Assembly: GCA_963665545.2 (NCBI GenBank)
Contig: CAXXKZ010000009.1
Span: 37,070-101,069, forward strand
DNA from: G963665545 sp963665545
Lineage (GTDB): Bacteria > Pseudomonadota > Gammaproteobacteria > Xanthomonadales > SZUA-36
Length of the DNA stretch: 64,000 nucleotides
Reading direction: 5' to 3'
The notes under the pieces are model-generated. The model was not told the origin of the DNA, made no database searches, and saw only the letters and a list, made by a program, of their open reading frames with translations. The first letter of the stretch is position 1, and each line of letters begins with the position of its first letter. Of this stretch, positions 1 through 9,719 are shown one piece after another. The position numbers and the translations under genes are program-made.

Positions 1-265
1 TGCTGTCCTTGGACTCGGTATCCGCTTTGGTGGTCTTTGCATCAGACTCTTCGCCAGAGCTTTCAGAAAGGTTACGCCTGTCGCCCTTTTTAAAATCCGT
101 TTCGTACCAGCCTGAGCCCTTGAGCCGAAAAGCGGCAGCGGATATAAATCTTTGCAGACTGGACGATTCGCAGGCCGGGCATTCGATCAGGTCTGTGTCG
201 CTCAAGCGTTGCAATTTCTCAAGTTCGTGGCCGCATGACCGGCATCTGTATTCATAAATGGGCAT
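1..265 (-). CDS. FmdB-family zinc ribbon protein (3' end outside window)
   Basis: The protein begins MPIYEYRCRSCGHELEKLQ and has two CxxC knuckles (CRSC near residues 8-11 and CPAC near 31-34), the pattern of the FmdB/CxxC_CxxC_SSSS regulatory zinc ribbon. The ATG is at 265. Residues after about 60 are low-complexity and rich in Ser, Glu, Asp and Lys, as in family tails. The gene runs off the left edge, so the stop is not seen. Family members are small putative regulators and often sit upstream of aspS in gammaproteobacteria, but no neighbour is visible here to confirm that. Confidence 0.85.
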   Translation of the reverse strand, partial: MPIYEYRCRSCGHELEKLQRLSDTDLIECPACESSSLQRFISAAAFRLKGSGWYETDFKKGDRRNLSESSGEESDAKTTKADTESKDS

Positions 266-462
266 GGTTAAACGTCCCGGCAATTTATCAATGGCGAAAA
301 TTCAATGTCAACGCTCAAAATGGGGCGGGAAGCCGCACTTTCCAAGGCCAGCCGGCCGGCGGACCACCAGGTGCAAAATTTGACCCGTGGTTTGGTATGA
401 TCAGCGGTCCGCCCGTCGATACGATCGCCGGGACAGTGAATTCGATTATCAGGAGGAGCTCG

Positions 463-2190
463 ATGCGCCGTACGATTGACAATATTGCCACAGTTCTGGT
501 CGTCATTTCGGCTTTGCTGCTGGCGGCCTGCCAACAGTCTGCAGCGCCTGAGCGCGAATCCGAGGCAGGTACCGAGGCTCAATCTGTAGCCGCAGTCCGG
601 CAGGACACCGAAGCGGGCGCGGCAAATCCCAAGCGCGCTTCGCGCTACGACATCTACGCCACGGTCCGCTTAACGGCGGACGTGAGCCACCTCAGTGACA
701 ATCAGAAACGCATGCTGCCGATGTTGATCAACGCCTCGGCGATCATGGATGAATTGTTTTGGCAACAGGCCTGGGGCGACCGGGATTCCCTGCTTGCCGG
801 TATCGATAATATCGGCCAGAAAAGGTTTGCCGAAATCAACTATGGCCCCTGGGACCGCCTGGCCGGCGACCAGCCCTTCGTGGAAGGCGTGGGCCCCAAA
901 CCGGCGGGGGCGCGGTTTTATCCGGCCGATATGACCAAAGAGGAATTTGCCGCCTGGTCGCAGGAAGGCAAGGACGGACTTTACTCGCTGGTGGTTCGTA
1001 ACGAGGCGGGTGAACTGGGCCTGGTGGGCTATAACGAAGCCTACGCAGCCGAACTGAAGCAAACCGCCGGCATTCTGCGCCAGGCCGCGGAATTGGCTGA
1101 CGACCCTGAATTTGCAAATTACCTGCGTATTCGCGCCGACGCTTTGCTATCCAATGAGTTCCAGGCCTCCGACATGGCCTGGATGGACATGAAAAACAAC
1201 CCCATCGAATTGGTCATCGGCCCAATCGAAACTTACGAAGACCAGTTGTTCGGCTACCGTGCGGCCTTCAAGGCATATGTTCTGCTCAAGGACATGGCCT
1301 GGAGCGAACGTCTGGCGCGCTTCGCGCAGTTTCTTCCTGATCTGCAACGCAATCTGCCAGTGGCGAATGAGTACAAACAGGAAATGCCGGGCTCGGATGC
1401 AGACCTCAACGCCTACGATGTCATTTACTACGCCGGTCACAGCAACGCCGGGTCCAAAACCATTGCCATCAATCTGCCCAATGACGAAGAAGTTCAACTC
1501 GCCAAGGGCACCCGGCGGCTGCAATTGAAGAATGCCCTCCTGGCCAAGTTCAACAAGATTCTGGTGCCCATAGCAGACACCCTGATCGCGCCGGACCAGC
1601 GCCAGCACGTGACCTTCGACGCCTTTTTCGGCAACACCATGTTTCATGAGGTCGCTCACGGGCTGGGCATCAAGAACACGCTCAGCGACGCAGCCGGCCA
1701 GGGAGCAACCGTGCGCCAGGCATTGCAGGAGCATGCCTCCGCCATTGAGGAAGGCAAAGCCGATATTCTCGGGCTGTACATGGTGCAAAGCCTGCGCAGC
1801 CAGGGCGAAATCACCGCGGGCGAGCTGATGGACAATTACGTCACGTTCATGTCCAGCATTTTCCGCTCGGTGCGGTTCGGCGCCAGCAGCGCACACGGCC
1901 GGGCCAATATGATCCGCTTCAATTTTTTCAAGCAGGCAGGGGCTTTCAGCCGTGACCTCGACAGCGGCACTTACCGCATCAATGTCGGCGCTTTTGAACA
2001 AGCCGTGGAAGACCTCAGCCGCATCATCCTGGAGTTGCAGGGCAACGGTGACTACACAGCTGTCAATCAGTTCGTGGCAAGCATGGCGGGCGTAGACAGC
2101 CAGTTGCAGGCTGATCTGGACCGGCTTACCGGGCTGGGCATTCCGGTGGACATCGTGTTCGAACAGGGTGTCGAGGTGCTGGGCCTGTAG
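463..2190 (+). CDS. Lipoprotein zinc peptidase, M49 (dipeptidyl-peptidase III)-like
   Basis: A 575-residue secreted lipoprotein: basic N-terminus, hydrophobic stretch and lipobox LLAAC with Cys23. The ATG at 463 is chosen over upstream starts because AGGAGG lies six bases before it and the signal peptide begins there. A zinc site is visible: HEVAHG near residue 395 and EEGKAD near 429, which together resemble the two-motif zinc site of the DPP III-like family (the classic M49 motif is HExxxH; here it is HExxH). The expected role is peptide cleavage at the cell envelope, and the substrate is unknown. It lies 23 bp upstream of proB on the same strand, so co-transcription is possible, but no metabolic link is evident. 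Confidence 0.75.
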   Translation: MRRTIDNIATVLVVISALLLAACQQSAAPERESEAGTEAQSVAAVRQDTEAGAANPKRASRYDIYATVRLTADVSHLSDNQKRMLPMLINASAIMDELFWQQAWGDRDSLLAGIDNIGQKRFAEINYGPWDRLAGDQPFVEGVGPKPAGARFYPADMTKEEFAAWSQEGKDGLYSLVVRNEAGELGLVGYNEAYAAELKQTAGILRQAAELADDPEFANYLRIRADALLSNEFQASDMAWMDMKNNPIELVIGPIETYEDQLFGYRAAFKAYVLLKDMAWSERLARFAQFLPDLQRNLPVANEYKQEMPGSDADLNAYDVIYYAGHSNAGSKTIAINLPNDEEVQLAKGTRRLQLKNALLAKFNKILVPIADTLIAPDQRQHVTFDAFFGNTMFHEVAHGLGIKNTLSDAAGQGATVRQALQEHASAIEEGKADILGLYMVQSLRSQGEITAGELMDNYVTFMSSIFRSVRFGASSAHGRANMIRFNFFKQAGAFSRDLDSGTYRINVGAFEQAVEDLSRIILELQGNGDYTAVNQFVASMAGVDSQLQADLDRLTGLGIPVDIVFEQGVEVLGL

Positions 2191-2213
2191 GGGCCTTGCA
2201 AGGCCTGACAATC

Positions 2214-3327
2214 ATGAATGCGCCCAAGAACCCCGAAGCAGACGGCAATCGCCGTATCGTCGTCAAGGTCGGCAGCCAAGTGTTGTGTGATGATCACGGC
2301 GCGCTGAATCTGCCGGTTCTGGGCAATATTGCCCGGCAAGTGTCAAAGTTGGCAGCGGACGGTTGGCGTGTGCTGCTGGTCTCCTCCGGCGCCGTGGCTG
2401 CCGGCGCCGCAACGACGACGCCCGCCGTTCAGTCGGTGCACAATCCGGTGGTGCGAAAGCAAGTGCTCGCTGCCGCCGGCCAGGTTGAGCTGATGCGGGC
2501 CTGGCGGCAACACCTGGGTGAGCATGACCTTGGCAGTAGCGCAGGTGCTGACCAGCCGCAGCGACTTTCAGACTCGCCGCCGTTATCTGAACATGCGCCG
2601 CTGTATCTCAGCCCTGCTTGATGTAGGGATGATTCCAGTCGTCAATGAAAATGACGTGGTCTCGGTCACCGAGCTGATGTTTACTGACAATGACGAACTG
2701 GCCGGCCTGCTGGCGGCCATGGTCGATGCTCAATTGCTGTGCTTGCTCAGTTCCGTGCCGGGGGTCTACGATGGCGACCCCGGAGATGAAACCACAACGC
2801 AGATTAGAATTTGGGATGAGGACACATTTCGTGCCGAACAGGTCGTTCAACGAGCCAGTTCGGCGCTGGGCCGCGGCGGCATGCACAGCAAACTCAATGT
2901 CGCGCGTGAAACTGCACGGCTGGGGACCGAGGTGGTTATCGCCGACGGCGGGGAGGATGAGGTACTGCTCAGGATTACCGCCGGCGAGCAGCTGGGCACA
3001 CGGTTTCGGGCAGGAAGGCCAACCTCGTCGACGCGGCGCTGGCTGGCCAGCGCGCAAAGCTTCACCAGCGCCAGCGCCTTCGTCAATGCCGGCGCCGCCG
3101 ATGCACTCTGCGATCGCAACCGTCTGGCAAGCCTTTTGCCGGTCGGCATCGAACGACTGGAAGGCGAATTCAAGCGAGGCGACGTCATTCAGATTTGCGG
3201 GCCGGACAACAATGTGATTGCATGTGGACGGGCACAGTACGATGACCACGAGGCCCAAGCCAAGCTGGGCCAACAAGGGCACAAGCCGTTGGTCCATTAT
3301 GACTATCTCTACCTGGTGAACAGGTGA
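2214..3327 (+). pseudogene. proB: Glutamate 5-kinase, split by a one-base frameshift
   Basis: Glutamate 5-kinase phosphorylates glutamate to gamma-glutamyl phosphate, the first step of proline synthesis. The N-terminal part has the kinase start RRIVVKVGSQVL and LLVSSGAVAAG. The rest continues in another frame with RRRYLN, PVVNENDVVS, the GRGGMHSKLNVA kinase segment and a C-terminal PUA domain (PVGIERLEGEFKRGD). The frame changes near 2525-2532 (GACCTTGGCAG). Removing one T restores a continuous protein of about 370 residues. All domains are otherwise intact and proA follows directly, so a sequencing error or very recent lesion is as likely as a dead gene. The ATG at 2214 is preferred to TTG 2196. 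Confidence 0.85.
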
Positions 3328-3338
3328 GGAATGAAGCG

Positions 3339-4673
3339 ATGACCCAGTCAATTACCGCGCCAATTATCGGGCAAATTAACGAAGCAGTGACGGATTCAAG
3401 CGCCGGGGATGCGCAAAGACAAGCGCTGTTGCAGGGACTGGAGCGCTCCAGGCATGCGGCCCGTGAGCTCGCAAAGGCCACCACCGAGCAGGTCAACACG
3501 GTGCTGCATTCTCTGGCCGACAAGGCGCTTTCAGCCGAAGCTGATATCCTCGCCGCCAATCGCCTGGACCTCGAGAGGATGGACAAGGCCGACTCCAAGT
3601 ATGACCGCCTGCTGCTGAGCCGGGGCCGCCTGCAGGGGATTGCGCTCGACTTGCGCAATGTTGCCGGGCTGCCCTCCCCGGTCGGTGAAGTATTAGAGCA
3701 GAGAGATTTGCCCAGTGGTTTGCACCTCAGCAAGTTGCGGGTGCCGGTGGGTGTGATCGCGGTCATATTCGAATCCCGGCCGAACGTGACCTTTGATGTA
3801 TTTGCCCTGTGTCTGAAGTCGCTCAATGCCTGCGTTTTAAAGGGCAGCTCCGATGCCCACGACACCAACCTGGTGATCGTCAAACTGATCCACGAGGCAT
3901 TGGCCGAACAAGGCCTGAGTCCGGATTGCGCCTACCTGGCACCGCCACAACGCGAGTTGCTGCCCCACATCTTGCAGGCCGTGGACTTTATCGACCTGGC
4001 GATTCCGCGTGGTTCACGCGGCTTGATCGATTTTGTGCGTGATAATGCTCGAATTCCGGTGATCGAAACCGGCGCCGGTATCGTCCATACCTATGTCGAC
4101 AAAAGCGCTGATCTTGTCGCTGCAAAAGCAATTGTCACCAATGCAAAATCACGCCGCGTCGGCGTATGCAATGCGCTGGACACCCTGGTATTGCATGCCG
4201 ACCTGCTGCAGGAATTGCCCGGGCTGATGGAAGAACTGGGGGAGACATTCGCGGTGGAAGTTTTTGCCGACGAGGCCGCGTTCGAGGCGCTGGACGGCCA
4301 TTATGCCGGCCCATTGAACCCTGCTGACGAAACCCATTTCGGCCAGGAATTCCTGTCACTGCGCATGTCAATTAAAACGGTGGGCAGCCTGGAAGACGCG
4401 CTGGCACATATTTACAGGTTTTCATCGAAACATTCCGAGGCCATCGTGGCGCAAGACCCGGAGGCCATAGAAACCTTTCTCAATCAGGTGGATGCCGCGG
4501 CGGTTTTTGCCAACGCTTCAACCGCGTTCACCGATGGCGCGGAGTTTGGAATGGGTGCCGAAATCGGCATCAGCACGCAAAAACTCCATGCCCGCGGCCC
4601 GATGGCGCTACCAGAACTGACCAGTTACAAGTGGGTGGTGCGGGGTAGCGGCCAGATACGCCCACCCGCCTGA
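3339..4673 (+). CDS. proA: Gamma-glutamyl phosphate reductase
   Basis: NADPH-dependent reductase of the second proline step, cytoplasmic. The protein has 444 residues. It shows ESRPNVTFDVFALCLKS for cofactor and substrate binding and NAKSRRVGVCNALDTL, in which the Cys is the expected catalytic thiol of the aldehyde dehydrogenase superfamily. C-terminal FANASTAFTDGAEFGMGAE is diagnostic of ProA. The chosen ATG has AGGA a few bases upstream. The frame also reads a GTG at 3324 that overlaps the proB stop, which would allow translational coupling. It is somewhat longer at the N-terminus than E. coli ProA (417 residues). Confidence 0.95.
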   Translation: MTQSITAPIIGQINEAVTDSSAGDAQRQALLQGLERSRHAARELAKATTEQVNTVLHSLADKALSAEADILAANRLDLERMDKADSKYDRLLLSRGRLQGIALDLRNVAGLPSPVGEVLEQRDLPSGLHLSKLRVPVGVIAVIFESRPNVTFDVFALCLKSLNACVLKGSSDAHDTNLVIVKLIHEALAEQGLSPDCAYLAPPQRELLPHILQAVDFIDLAIPRGSRGLIDFVRDNARIPVIETGAGIVHTYVDKSADLVAAKAIVTNAKSRRVGVCNALDTLVLHADLLQELPGLMEELGETFAVEVFADEAAFEALDGHYAGPLNPADETHFGQEFLSLRMSIKTVGSLEDALAHIYRFSSKHSEAIVAQDPEAIETFLNQVDAAAVFANASTAFTDGAEFGMGAEIGISTQKLHARGPMALPELTSYKWVVRGSGQIRPPA

Positions 4674-4686
4674 GGCGGGAGCCGCC

Positions 4687-5433
4687 GTGGCCAAGGTCCT
4701 GGTATTCCAACACGTTGCCGCCGAACCCCTGGGCACGCTTGACCCCATGCTGCGCGATCGCGGCCACCGGATTCGTTACGTCAATTTTTCGCGCGACCCG
4801 GATGCGCAACCTGATGTCAGCCGCTACCAGGCGCTGATAGTCCTCGGCGGGCCGATGATGCCGGACCAGGGTGGTCAATATCCCCATTTGTTCACTGAAA
4901 TGCGCTGCATCGAGGAGGCGCTCAAGCGCGAGATTCCGGTCCTGGGCATCTGCCTGGGCGCACAGTTGCTGGCTTTCACACTGGGCGCCGGAGTGCGGCC
5001 CGCGCGCGGCTGGGAAATCGGCTGGTATGAGCTCTCACCCACCACACAGGCGGCCGCCGATCCACTGTTCTGCAATCTGGTCCAACCCCATCCGGTTTTT
5101 CAGTGGCACGGCTACACTTTTGACCTGCCGCAGGACAGCATCCACCTGGCGAGGTCCGAATTGTGCCGGCACCAGGCGTTTCGCCATGGGCAAAACGCCT
5201 ACGGTTTCCAGTTTCACCTGGAACTCGATGAGCGCTTGATCAATCGTTGGCTGGGTCTGCCCCACTATCTGGCAGAGCTCGAAGGCAGCGGCGTACAGCA
5301 AACAGCCGCGCAGGTTCGATCGCAAACCCATGAACTGATCGCGGACTCCGTCAGGCTAAGCCAGGATGTATTCAGCGCGTTTCTCAAGCCCCTGGGGGAA
5401 CGAAATTTGCGCGCAGTATTACCCTCGAGGTAG
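4687..5433 (+). CDS. Class I glutamine amidotransferase domain protein
   Basis: A 248-residue stand-alone GATase1 domain. The nucleophile elbow is LGICLGAQLLA (Cys near residue 94) and the His-Glu pair is in FQFHLE near residue 179, so the catalytic triad is complete. Start is GTG at 4687 with GGCGGGAG upstream, 13 bp after proA. The family (GuaA-like, YfeJ/gamma-Glu hydrolase type) transfers or hydrolyses glutamine or gamma-glutamyl amides. The target here cannot be deduced. Its position after proB-proA suggests co-transcription with glutamate-derived metabolism genes, which is inference. Confidence 0.8.
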   Translation: MAKVLVFQHVAAEPLGTLDPMLRDRGHRIRYVNFSRDPDAQPDVSRYQALIVLGGPMMPDQGGQYPHLFTEMRCIEEALKREIPVLGICLGAQLLAFTLGAGVRPARGWEIGWYELSPTTQAAADPLFCNLVQPHPVFQWHGYTFDLPQDSIHLARSELCRHQAFRHGQNAYGFQFHLELDERLINRWLGLPHYLAELEGSGVQQTAAQVRSQTHELIADSVRLSQDVFSAFLKPLGERNLRAVLPSR

Positions 5434-5466
5434 TGCACACACCGGGGTGACGGTGCAATTAGAGAC

Positions 5467-8034
5467 CTAGCCGAAAGTGAAGCGGCCCTCCACTACGTCG
5501 ATCGTGACCGTATCGCCCGGGTTGTAGTCGCCGGACAGCATTTTTTGCGCCAGCGGGTTTTCAATTTCGTGCTGGATGGCGCGTTTCAGCGGCCGGGCGC
5601 CGTATACGGGGTCGAAACCGGCATTGCCGAGCAGTTCCATGGCCTGATCGGAGATCTCCAGTTGCAAGTCAACGGCCTCCAGCCTGCGACGCAGGTGGGA
5701 GAGCTGTATGCCGGCAATCATCTGTATCTGCTGACGGTTGAGCGGATGGAATACCACCAACTCGTCAACGCGATTGATGAATTCCGGCCGAAAATGTTGC
5801 CCCACAACATCCATCACTGCCGATTTCATCGCCTCGTAGCCCTGGCCGGACAATTCCTGGATTCGCTGTGAGCCCAGGTTGGAAGTCATCACGATGACGG
5901 CGTTGCGGAAATCGACCGTGCGGCCGTGCCCGTCTGTCAGGCGCCCATCGTCAAGTACCTGCAACAGGATGTTGAATACGTCATGGTGCGCTTTTTCGAT
6001 TTCATCGAGCAGGATCACCGCATAGGGCCGCCGCCGCACGGCTTCTGTCAGATAGCCGCCCTCTTCGTAGCCAACATAGCCCGGCGGGGCGCCGATGAGC
6101 CGTGCTACAGAGTGTTTTTCCATGAACTCGGACATGTCGATGCGAACCATCGCCTCCTCCGTGTCAAACATGAATTCGGCCAGCGCCTTGCACAACTCGG
6201 TCTTGCCCACGCCGGTCGGGCCCATGAACAAAAAGGAGCCAATCGGGCGATTGGGATCGGACAGGCCGGCACGGGAGCGGCGGATGGCATCCGAGACCGC
6301 AACAACGGCCTCATCCTGCCCCACCACACGGCCGTGCAGCGCCTCTTCCATGCGCAGCAATTTATCGCGTTCGCCTTCGAGCATGCGGCTGACCGGGATG
6401 CCGGTCCAGAGCGATACCACTTCTGCGATTTCGTCTTCGGTGACCTTGTTACGCAGTAATTGAAATTCGGTTGCCTGGCTTTTCTCGGCGACCTGTAGCT
6501 GTTTTTCCAGGTCGGGGATGCGGCCGTATTGCAGCTCAGACATGCGCGCGAGGTCCTGGGCCCGCATCGCGGTCTCCAGGTCGGCCCGCGCCCGCTCCAG
6601 GTCTTCCTTAATATGTGTCGCGCCTTGTACTGCCGCCTTTTCCGCCTTCCATATCTCGTCCAGGTCGGAAAACTCCCGCTCCAATTCGGTGATCTTTTCC
6701 TCGAGTTCCTCAAGGCGTTTCAGCGAAGCGTCGTCGCTCTCCTTCTTTAATGCTTCGCGCTGTATCTTCTGTTGAATCAGCTTGCGCTCCAGGCGGTCCA
6801 GTGCCTCCGGCTTGGAATCGATTTCCATGCGGATGCGCGAGGCCGCCTCGTCCATCAGGTCAATGGCCTTGTCGGGCAATTGCCGGTCAGAGATGTAGCG
6901 GTGCGACAAGGTGGCTGCCGCCACCAGGGCGGGGTCGGTGATGTCCACCCCGTGGTGCACCTCGTAGCGTTCCTGCAGACCGCGCAAAATCGCGATGGTG
7001 TCTTCCACTGACGGCTCACCGACAAATACTTTCTGAAAACGGCGTTCCAGTGCCGCATCCTTTTCCAGGTATTGGCGATGTTCGTCGAGGGTGGTCGCGC
7101 CAATGCAGTGCAATTCTCCCCGCGCCAGCGCCGGCTTGAGCATATTGCCGGCATCCAAGGCGCCTTCAGCCTTGCCGGCCCCCACCACGGTATGGATTTC
7201 ATCGATAAACAGGATGATATTTCCTTCCTGCTTGGCCAGATCGTTGAGCACGGCCTTGAGCCGTTCTTCAAATTCGCCGCGGAATTTGGCGCCGGCCAGC
7301 AGCGCGCCCATGTCCAGACTCAAGACACGCTTGCCGCGCATGCCTTCGGGTACTTCGTTGTTGACAATGCGCTGCGCCAGGCCTTCGACGATTGCGGTCT
7401 TGCCCACACCGGGCTCGCCAATCAGCACCGGGTTGTTCTTGGTGCGGCGTTGCAGCACCTGGATGCAGCGGCGAATTTCCTCGTCACGGCCAATCACCGG
7501 GTCAAGTTTGCTCTGCTCGGCTCGCTCGGTCATGTCGATGGTGTACTTTTCCAGCGCCTGACGGTTTTCCTCGGCGTTGGCGTCAACGACCTGCTCACCA
7601 CCGCGCAACTCATCAATGGCATTCTCAATCGCCTCGCGGTTGGCGCCGGATTGTTTGAGCATATCGGCCAGCGCACCCTTGACGTCGATTGCCGCCAACA
7701 CAAAGAGCTCGCTGGCGATGAACTGGTCACCACGCTTTTGGGCAATTTTATCCGCGACATTGAGCAGCTTGATCAGGTCATTGGACAGGCCGATCTCACC
7801 CGGCGCACCGCTGACCCGGGGCAGGCTGTCGAGGCGCTCACCCAGGGACGAACGCAAGGGGTTGACGCGCACCCCCGAGCGAGTCAGCAAATGCCGGCAG
7901 GCGCCGCCATCCTGATCCAGCAAGGCCACCATGACATGCGCCGGCTCGATCATTTGGTGATCCAGCCCCACCGCCAAGCTTTGTGCATCCGACAACGCCA
8001 GTTGAAACTTGCTGGTTAGCTTATCCATTCTCAT
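5467..8034 (-). CDS. clpB: ATP-dependent chaperone disaggregase ClpB
   Basis: Hsp100 disaggregase that, with DnaK/DnaJ/GrpE, extracts polypeptides from aggregates in the cytoplasm. The product has 855 residues, matching E. coli ClpB (857). In order: N-terminal Clp repeats, first AAA+ module with Walker A GEPGVGKTA near residue 205, the coiled-coil M domain (about 410-525, rich in Leu, Glu and Lys), second AAA+ module with GPTGVGKTE near 605, and the D2-small domain. ATG at 8034 is chosen because GGAG lies about eight bases upstream and the family begins MRMDKLT; an in-frame upstream start would add 17 unrelated residues. It is monocistronic. Confidence 0.97.
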   Translation of the reverse strand: MRMDKLTSKFQLALSDAQSLAVGLDHQMIEPAHVMVALLDQDGGACRHLLTRSGVRVNPLRSSLGERLDSLPRVSGAPGEIGLSNDLIKLLNVADKIAQKRGDQFIASELFVLAAIDVKGALADMLKQSGANREAIENAIDELRGGEQVVDANAEENRQALEKYTIDMTERAEQSKLDPVIGRDEEIRRCIQVLQRRTKNNPVLIGEPGVGKTAIVEGLAQRIVNNEVPEGMRGKRVLSLDMGALLAGAKFRGEFEERLKAVLNDLAKQEGNIILFIDEIHTVVGAGKAEGALDAGNMLKPALARGELHCIGATTLDEHRQYLEKDAALERRFQKVFVGEPSVEDTIAILRGLQERYEVHHGVDITDPALVAAATLSHRYISDRQLPDKAIDLMDEAASRIRMEIDSKPEALDRLERKLIQQKIQREALKKESDDASLKRLEELEEKITELEREFSDLDEIWKAEKAAVQGATHIKEDLERARADLETAMRAQDLARMSELQYGRIPDLEKQLQVAEKSQATEFQLLRNKVTEDEIAEVVSLWTGIPVSRMLEGERDKLLRMEEALHGRVVGQDEAVVAVSDAIRRSRAGLSDPNRPIGSFLFMGPTGVGKTELCKALAEFMFDTEEAMVRIDMSEFMEKHSVARLIGAPPGYVGYEEGGYLTEAVRRRPYAVILLDEIEKAHHDVFNILLQVLDDGRLTDGHGRTVDFRNAVIVMTSNLGSQRIQELSGQGYEAMKSAVMDVVGQHFRPEFINRVDELVVFHPLNRQQIQMIAGIQLSHLRRRLEAVDLQLEISDQAMELLGNAGFDPVYGARPLKRAIQHEIENPLAQKMLSGDYNPGDTVTIDVVEGRFTFG

Positions 8035-8187
8035 ACCAAGAACTCCAAATCGTTTTGTGGGGCGAGCTGGCCGACGGCCGGCCAAGTGGCCCGGAACTGA
8101 TCAAGATTTGAGGGCGATACATGAAGGAATCAAGCGGCTGAAGGGCGACTTAAGTCATTGAAATCATGAGCCCGGATAATGGCGCGG

Positions 8188-9345
8188 TCAGGCTACCGGG
8201 ATCAGATGTTGGATAATGCGGTGATAGGTCGTGAACAAGCGCTCCAAATCATCAATTGCAACCCGCTCATCCACCTGGTGAATGGTGGCATTGCGCAGGC
8301 CCAGTTCCACCACCTCACTGCCCAGGGGCGCCATGAAACGTCCGTCGGATGTGCCGCCGCCGGTATTGAGGTGCGGGCGAACCTGCAGGCATTCATCAAT
8401 CGAGGCCACCACGGCTTCGCGCAAGGCGCCCGCCACAGAACGGAAGGGTTCGCCGGACACTTCCCAATCTAAATGAAAATCGTCAATGCCATGCTTGGCC
8501 AAGACTGCTTCTAATCTGGCCTTGAGGCTCAAGGATGGCGATGCGGGGCCGTTTCGAAAGTTGATTTGCACCACGACATCGGTTGGCGTCACGTTGCGCG
8601 CGCCGGTGCCGCCGCTGATGGCGGCCACCTGGCAATGGCTGGGCGGGAAATCATCGTCGCCCTGGTCCAGTTCCATGGCAATCAATTCGGCCAGGAACGG
8701 CGCCATTCGATGCGCCGGATTGTCCAGGTTCTCGGGGAACGCGGTGTGACCCTGGATGCCGTTGATTTGCAGACGCGCATGGATGCTGCCGCGGCGCCCT
8801 ACCCGAATGCTATCGCCCAGTCGGTCAAGGCTGGAGGGCTCTCCGACCAGGCAGAAATCGGGCGCGGCGCGGCGCCTGCTGATGGCCTCGGCAACACGCA
8901 CGATTCCGTCAGTGGCTGGGCCCTCCTCGTCACTGGTCAACAACAATCCGACCTGGCCAAGGTGATCCGGGGCTTGCAGGGCGAATGTTTCCAGCGCCAC
9001 GACCATGGCTGCGACTGCACCCTTCATATCCACGGCGCCGCGGCCGTATAGTTCACCATCCTTTTCGGTCGGCTCAAAAGGCGGGAAGGTCCACAATTCC
9101 AGTGGTCCGGCGGGAACGACATCGGTATGGCCCAGGAACCAAAGTGAGGGTTTGGCGACGCCACGCGTGATCAGCACATTGGTTACATCGCCGCAGAGAA
9201 ACCACTCCGCCTCGAATCCCAACGGCAACAGGCGCTCGACGATGGACGACTGGCAGCCATGGTCTGCCGGCGTTAGCGACGGTCGGGCGATCAGCTCTCG
9301 GGTGAGCTGCAGTGTCTTGCCCGTATTCGGCATCGGCACGACCAT
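8188..9345 (-). CDS. dapE: Succinyl-diaminopimelate desuccinylase
   Basis: M20 metallohydrolase that removes succinate from N-succinyl-LL-diaminopimelate in lysine and peptidoglycan synthesis. It has 385 residues. Metal-site motifs are GHTDVVPAG, GRGAVDMKG and TSDEEGPA with the catalytic Glu, followed by the dimerisation lid and a C-terminal GGGTSDGRF with a further ligand region near HQVDE. The ATG at 9345 shares one base with the stop of the upstream ArsC-like gene, so translation is probably coupled. It is the last gene of the map-glnD-dapD-arsC-dapE run. Confidence 0.96.
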   Translation of the reverse strand: MVVPMPNTGKTLQLTRELIARPSLTPADHGCQSSIVERLLPLGFEAEWFLCGDVTNVLITRGVAKPSLWFLGHTDVVPAGPLELWTFPPFEPTEKDGELYGRGAVDMKGAVAAMVVALETFALQAPDHLGQVGLLLTSDEEGPATDGIVRVAEAISRRRAAPDFCLVGEPSSLDRLGDSIRVGRRGSIHARLQINGIQGHTAFPENLDNPAHRMAPFLAELIAMELDQGDDDFPPSHCQVAAISGGTGARNVTPTDVVVQINFRNGPASPSLSLKARLEAVLAKHGIDDFHLDWEVSGEPFRSVAGALREAVVASIDECLQVRPHLNTGGGTSDGRFMAPLGSEVVELGLRNATIHQVDERVAIDDLERLFTTYHRIIQHLIPVA

Positions 9346-9719
9346 CAGATATAGTCTTCCAGATCACCGGGGGAAAACCCCACGGCCAACAAGTCTCCGT
9401 CCAGCATGAATACCGGGCGCTTGATCAGCGTCGGGTGCTGCAGCAGCAATTCAAACGGATCAACCAGGGCCTGTTTTTTCTCGTCCCCGTTCAGGTTTCT
9501 CCAGGTGGTGCTGCGCTTGTTTACCAGGTAAGAAGAAAAATCAGAATCGAGCCATTCACGCAGCAGCGCCGGTTGGACGCCCGCGACCCTGAAATCATGA
9601 AACTGCCACGGCACCCGGCGCAGATCGAGCCATTGCAGCGCCCTGCGGCAGGTGTCGCATTGCTTGATACCATAGACATCGAGCCGCACTCGATGCGCCT
9701 GCAAATCCACTTCAGGCAT
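9345..9719 (-). CDS. ArsC/Spx-family (YffB-like) protein
   Basis: A 124-residue thioredoxin-fold protein of the ArsC/Spx/YffB family, with the redox pair KQCDTCRRA near residues 18-22 and the family segment LVNKRSTTWRNL. ATG at 9719 overlaps the dapD stop by eight bases (ATGCCTGA). Upstream in-frame codons are rejected because they would lie deep within dapD. Between dapD and dapE this is a conserved gammaproteobacterial arrangement. The activity is not established; it is not expected to be a true arsenate reductase in this context. Confidence 0.88.
   Translation of the reverse strand: MPEVDLQAHRVRLDVYGIKQCDTCRRALQWLDLRRVPWQFHDFRVAGVQPALLREWLDSDFSSYLVNKRSTTWRNLNGDEKKQALVDPFELLLQHPTLIKRPVFMLDGDLLAVGFSPGDLEDYI

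Noticed and set aside
1147..2211. 354-codon frame antisense to the zinc-peptidase lipoprotein
   Set aside because: The plus-strand gene has a lipobox, Shine-Dalgarno and zinc motifs; the antisense frame has none.
7072..8019. Long open frame antisense to clpB (315 codons)
   Set aside because: It mirrors the codon bias of clpB, has no recognisable domain and no ribosome site; typical shadow frame.
8111..8134. Possible sigma-32 promoter upstream of clpB (CTTGATT and CGCCCT)
   Set aside because: Spacing is about 9-10 bp, shorter than the usual 13-15, and the -10 match is weak.
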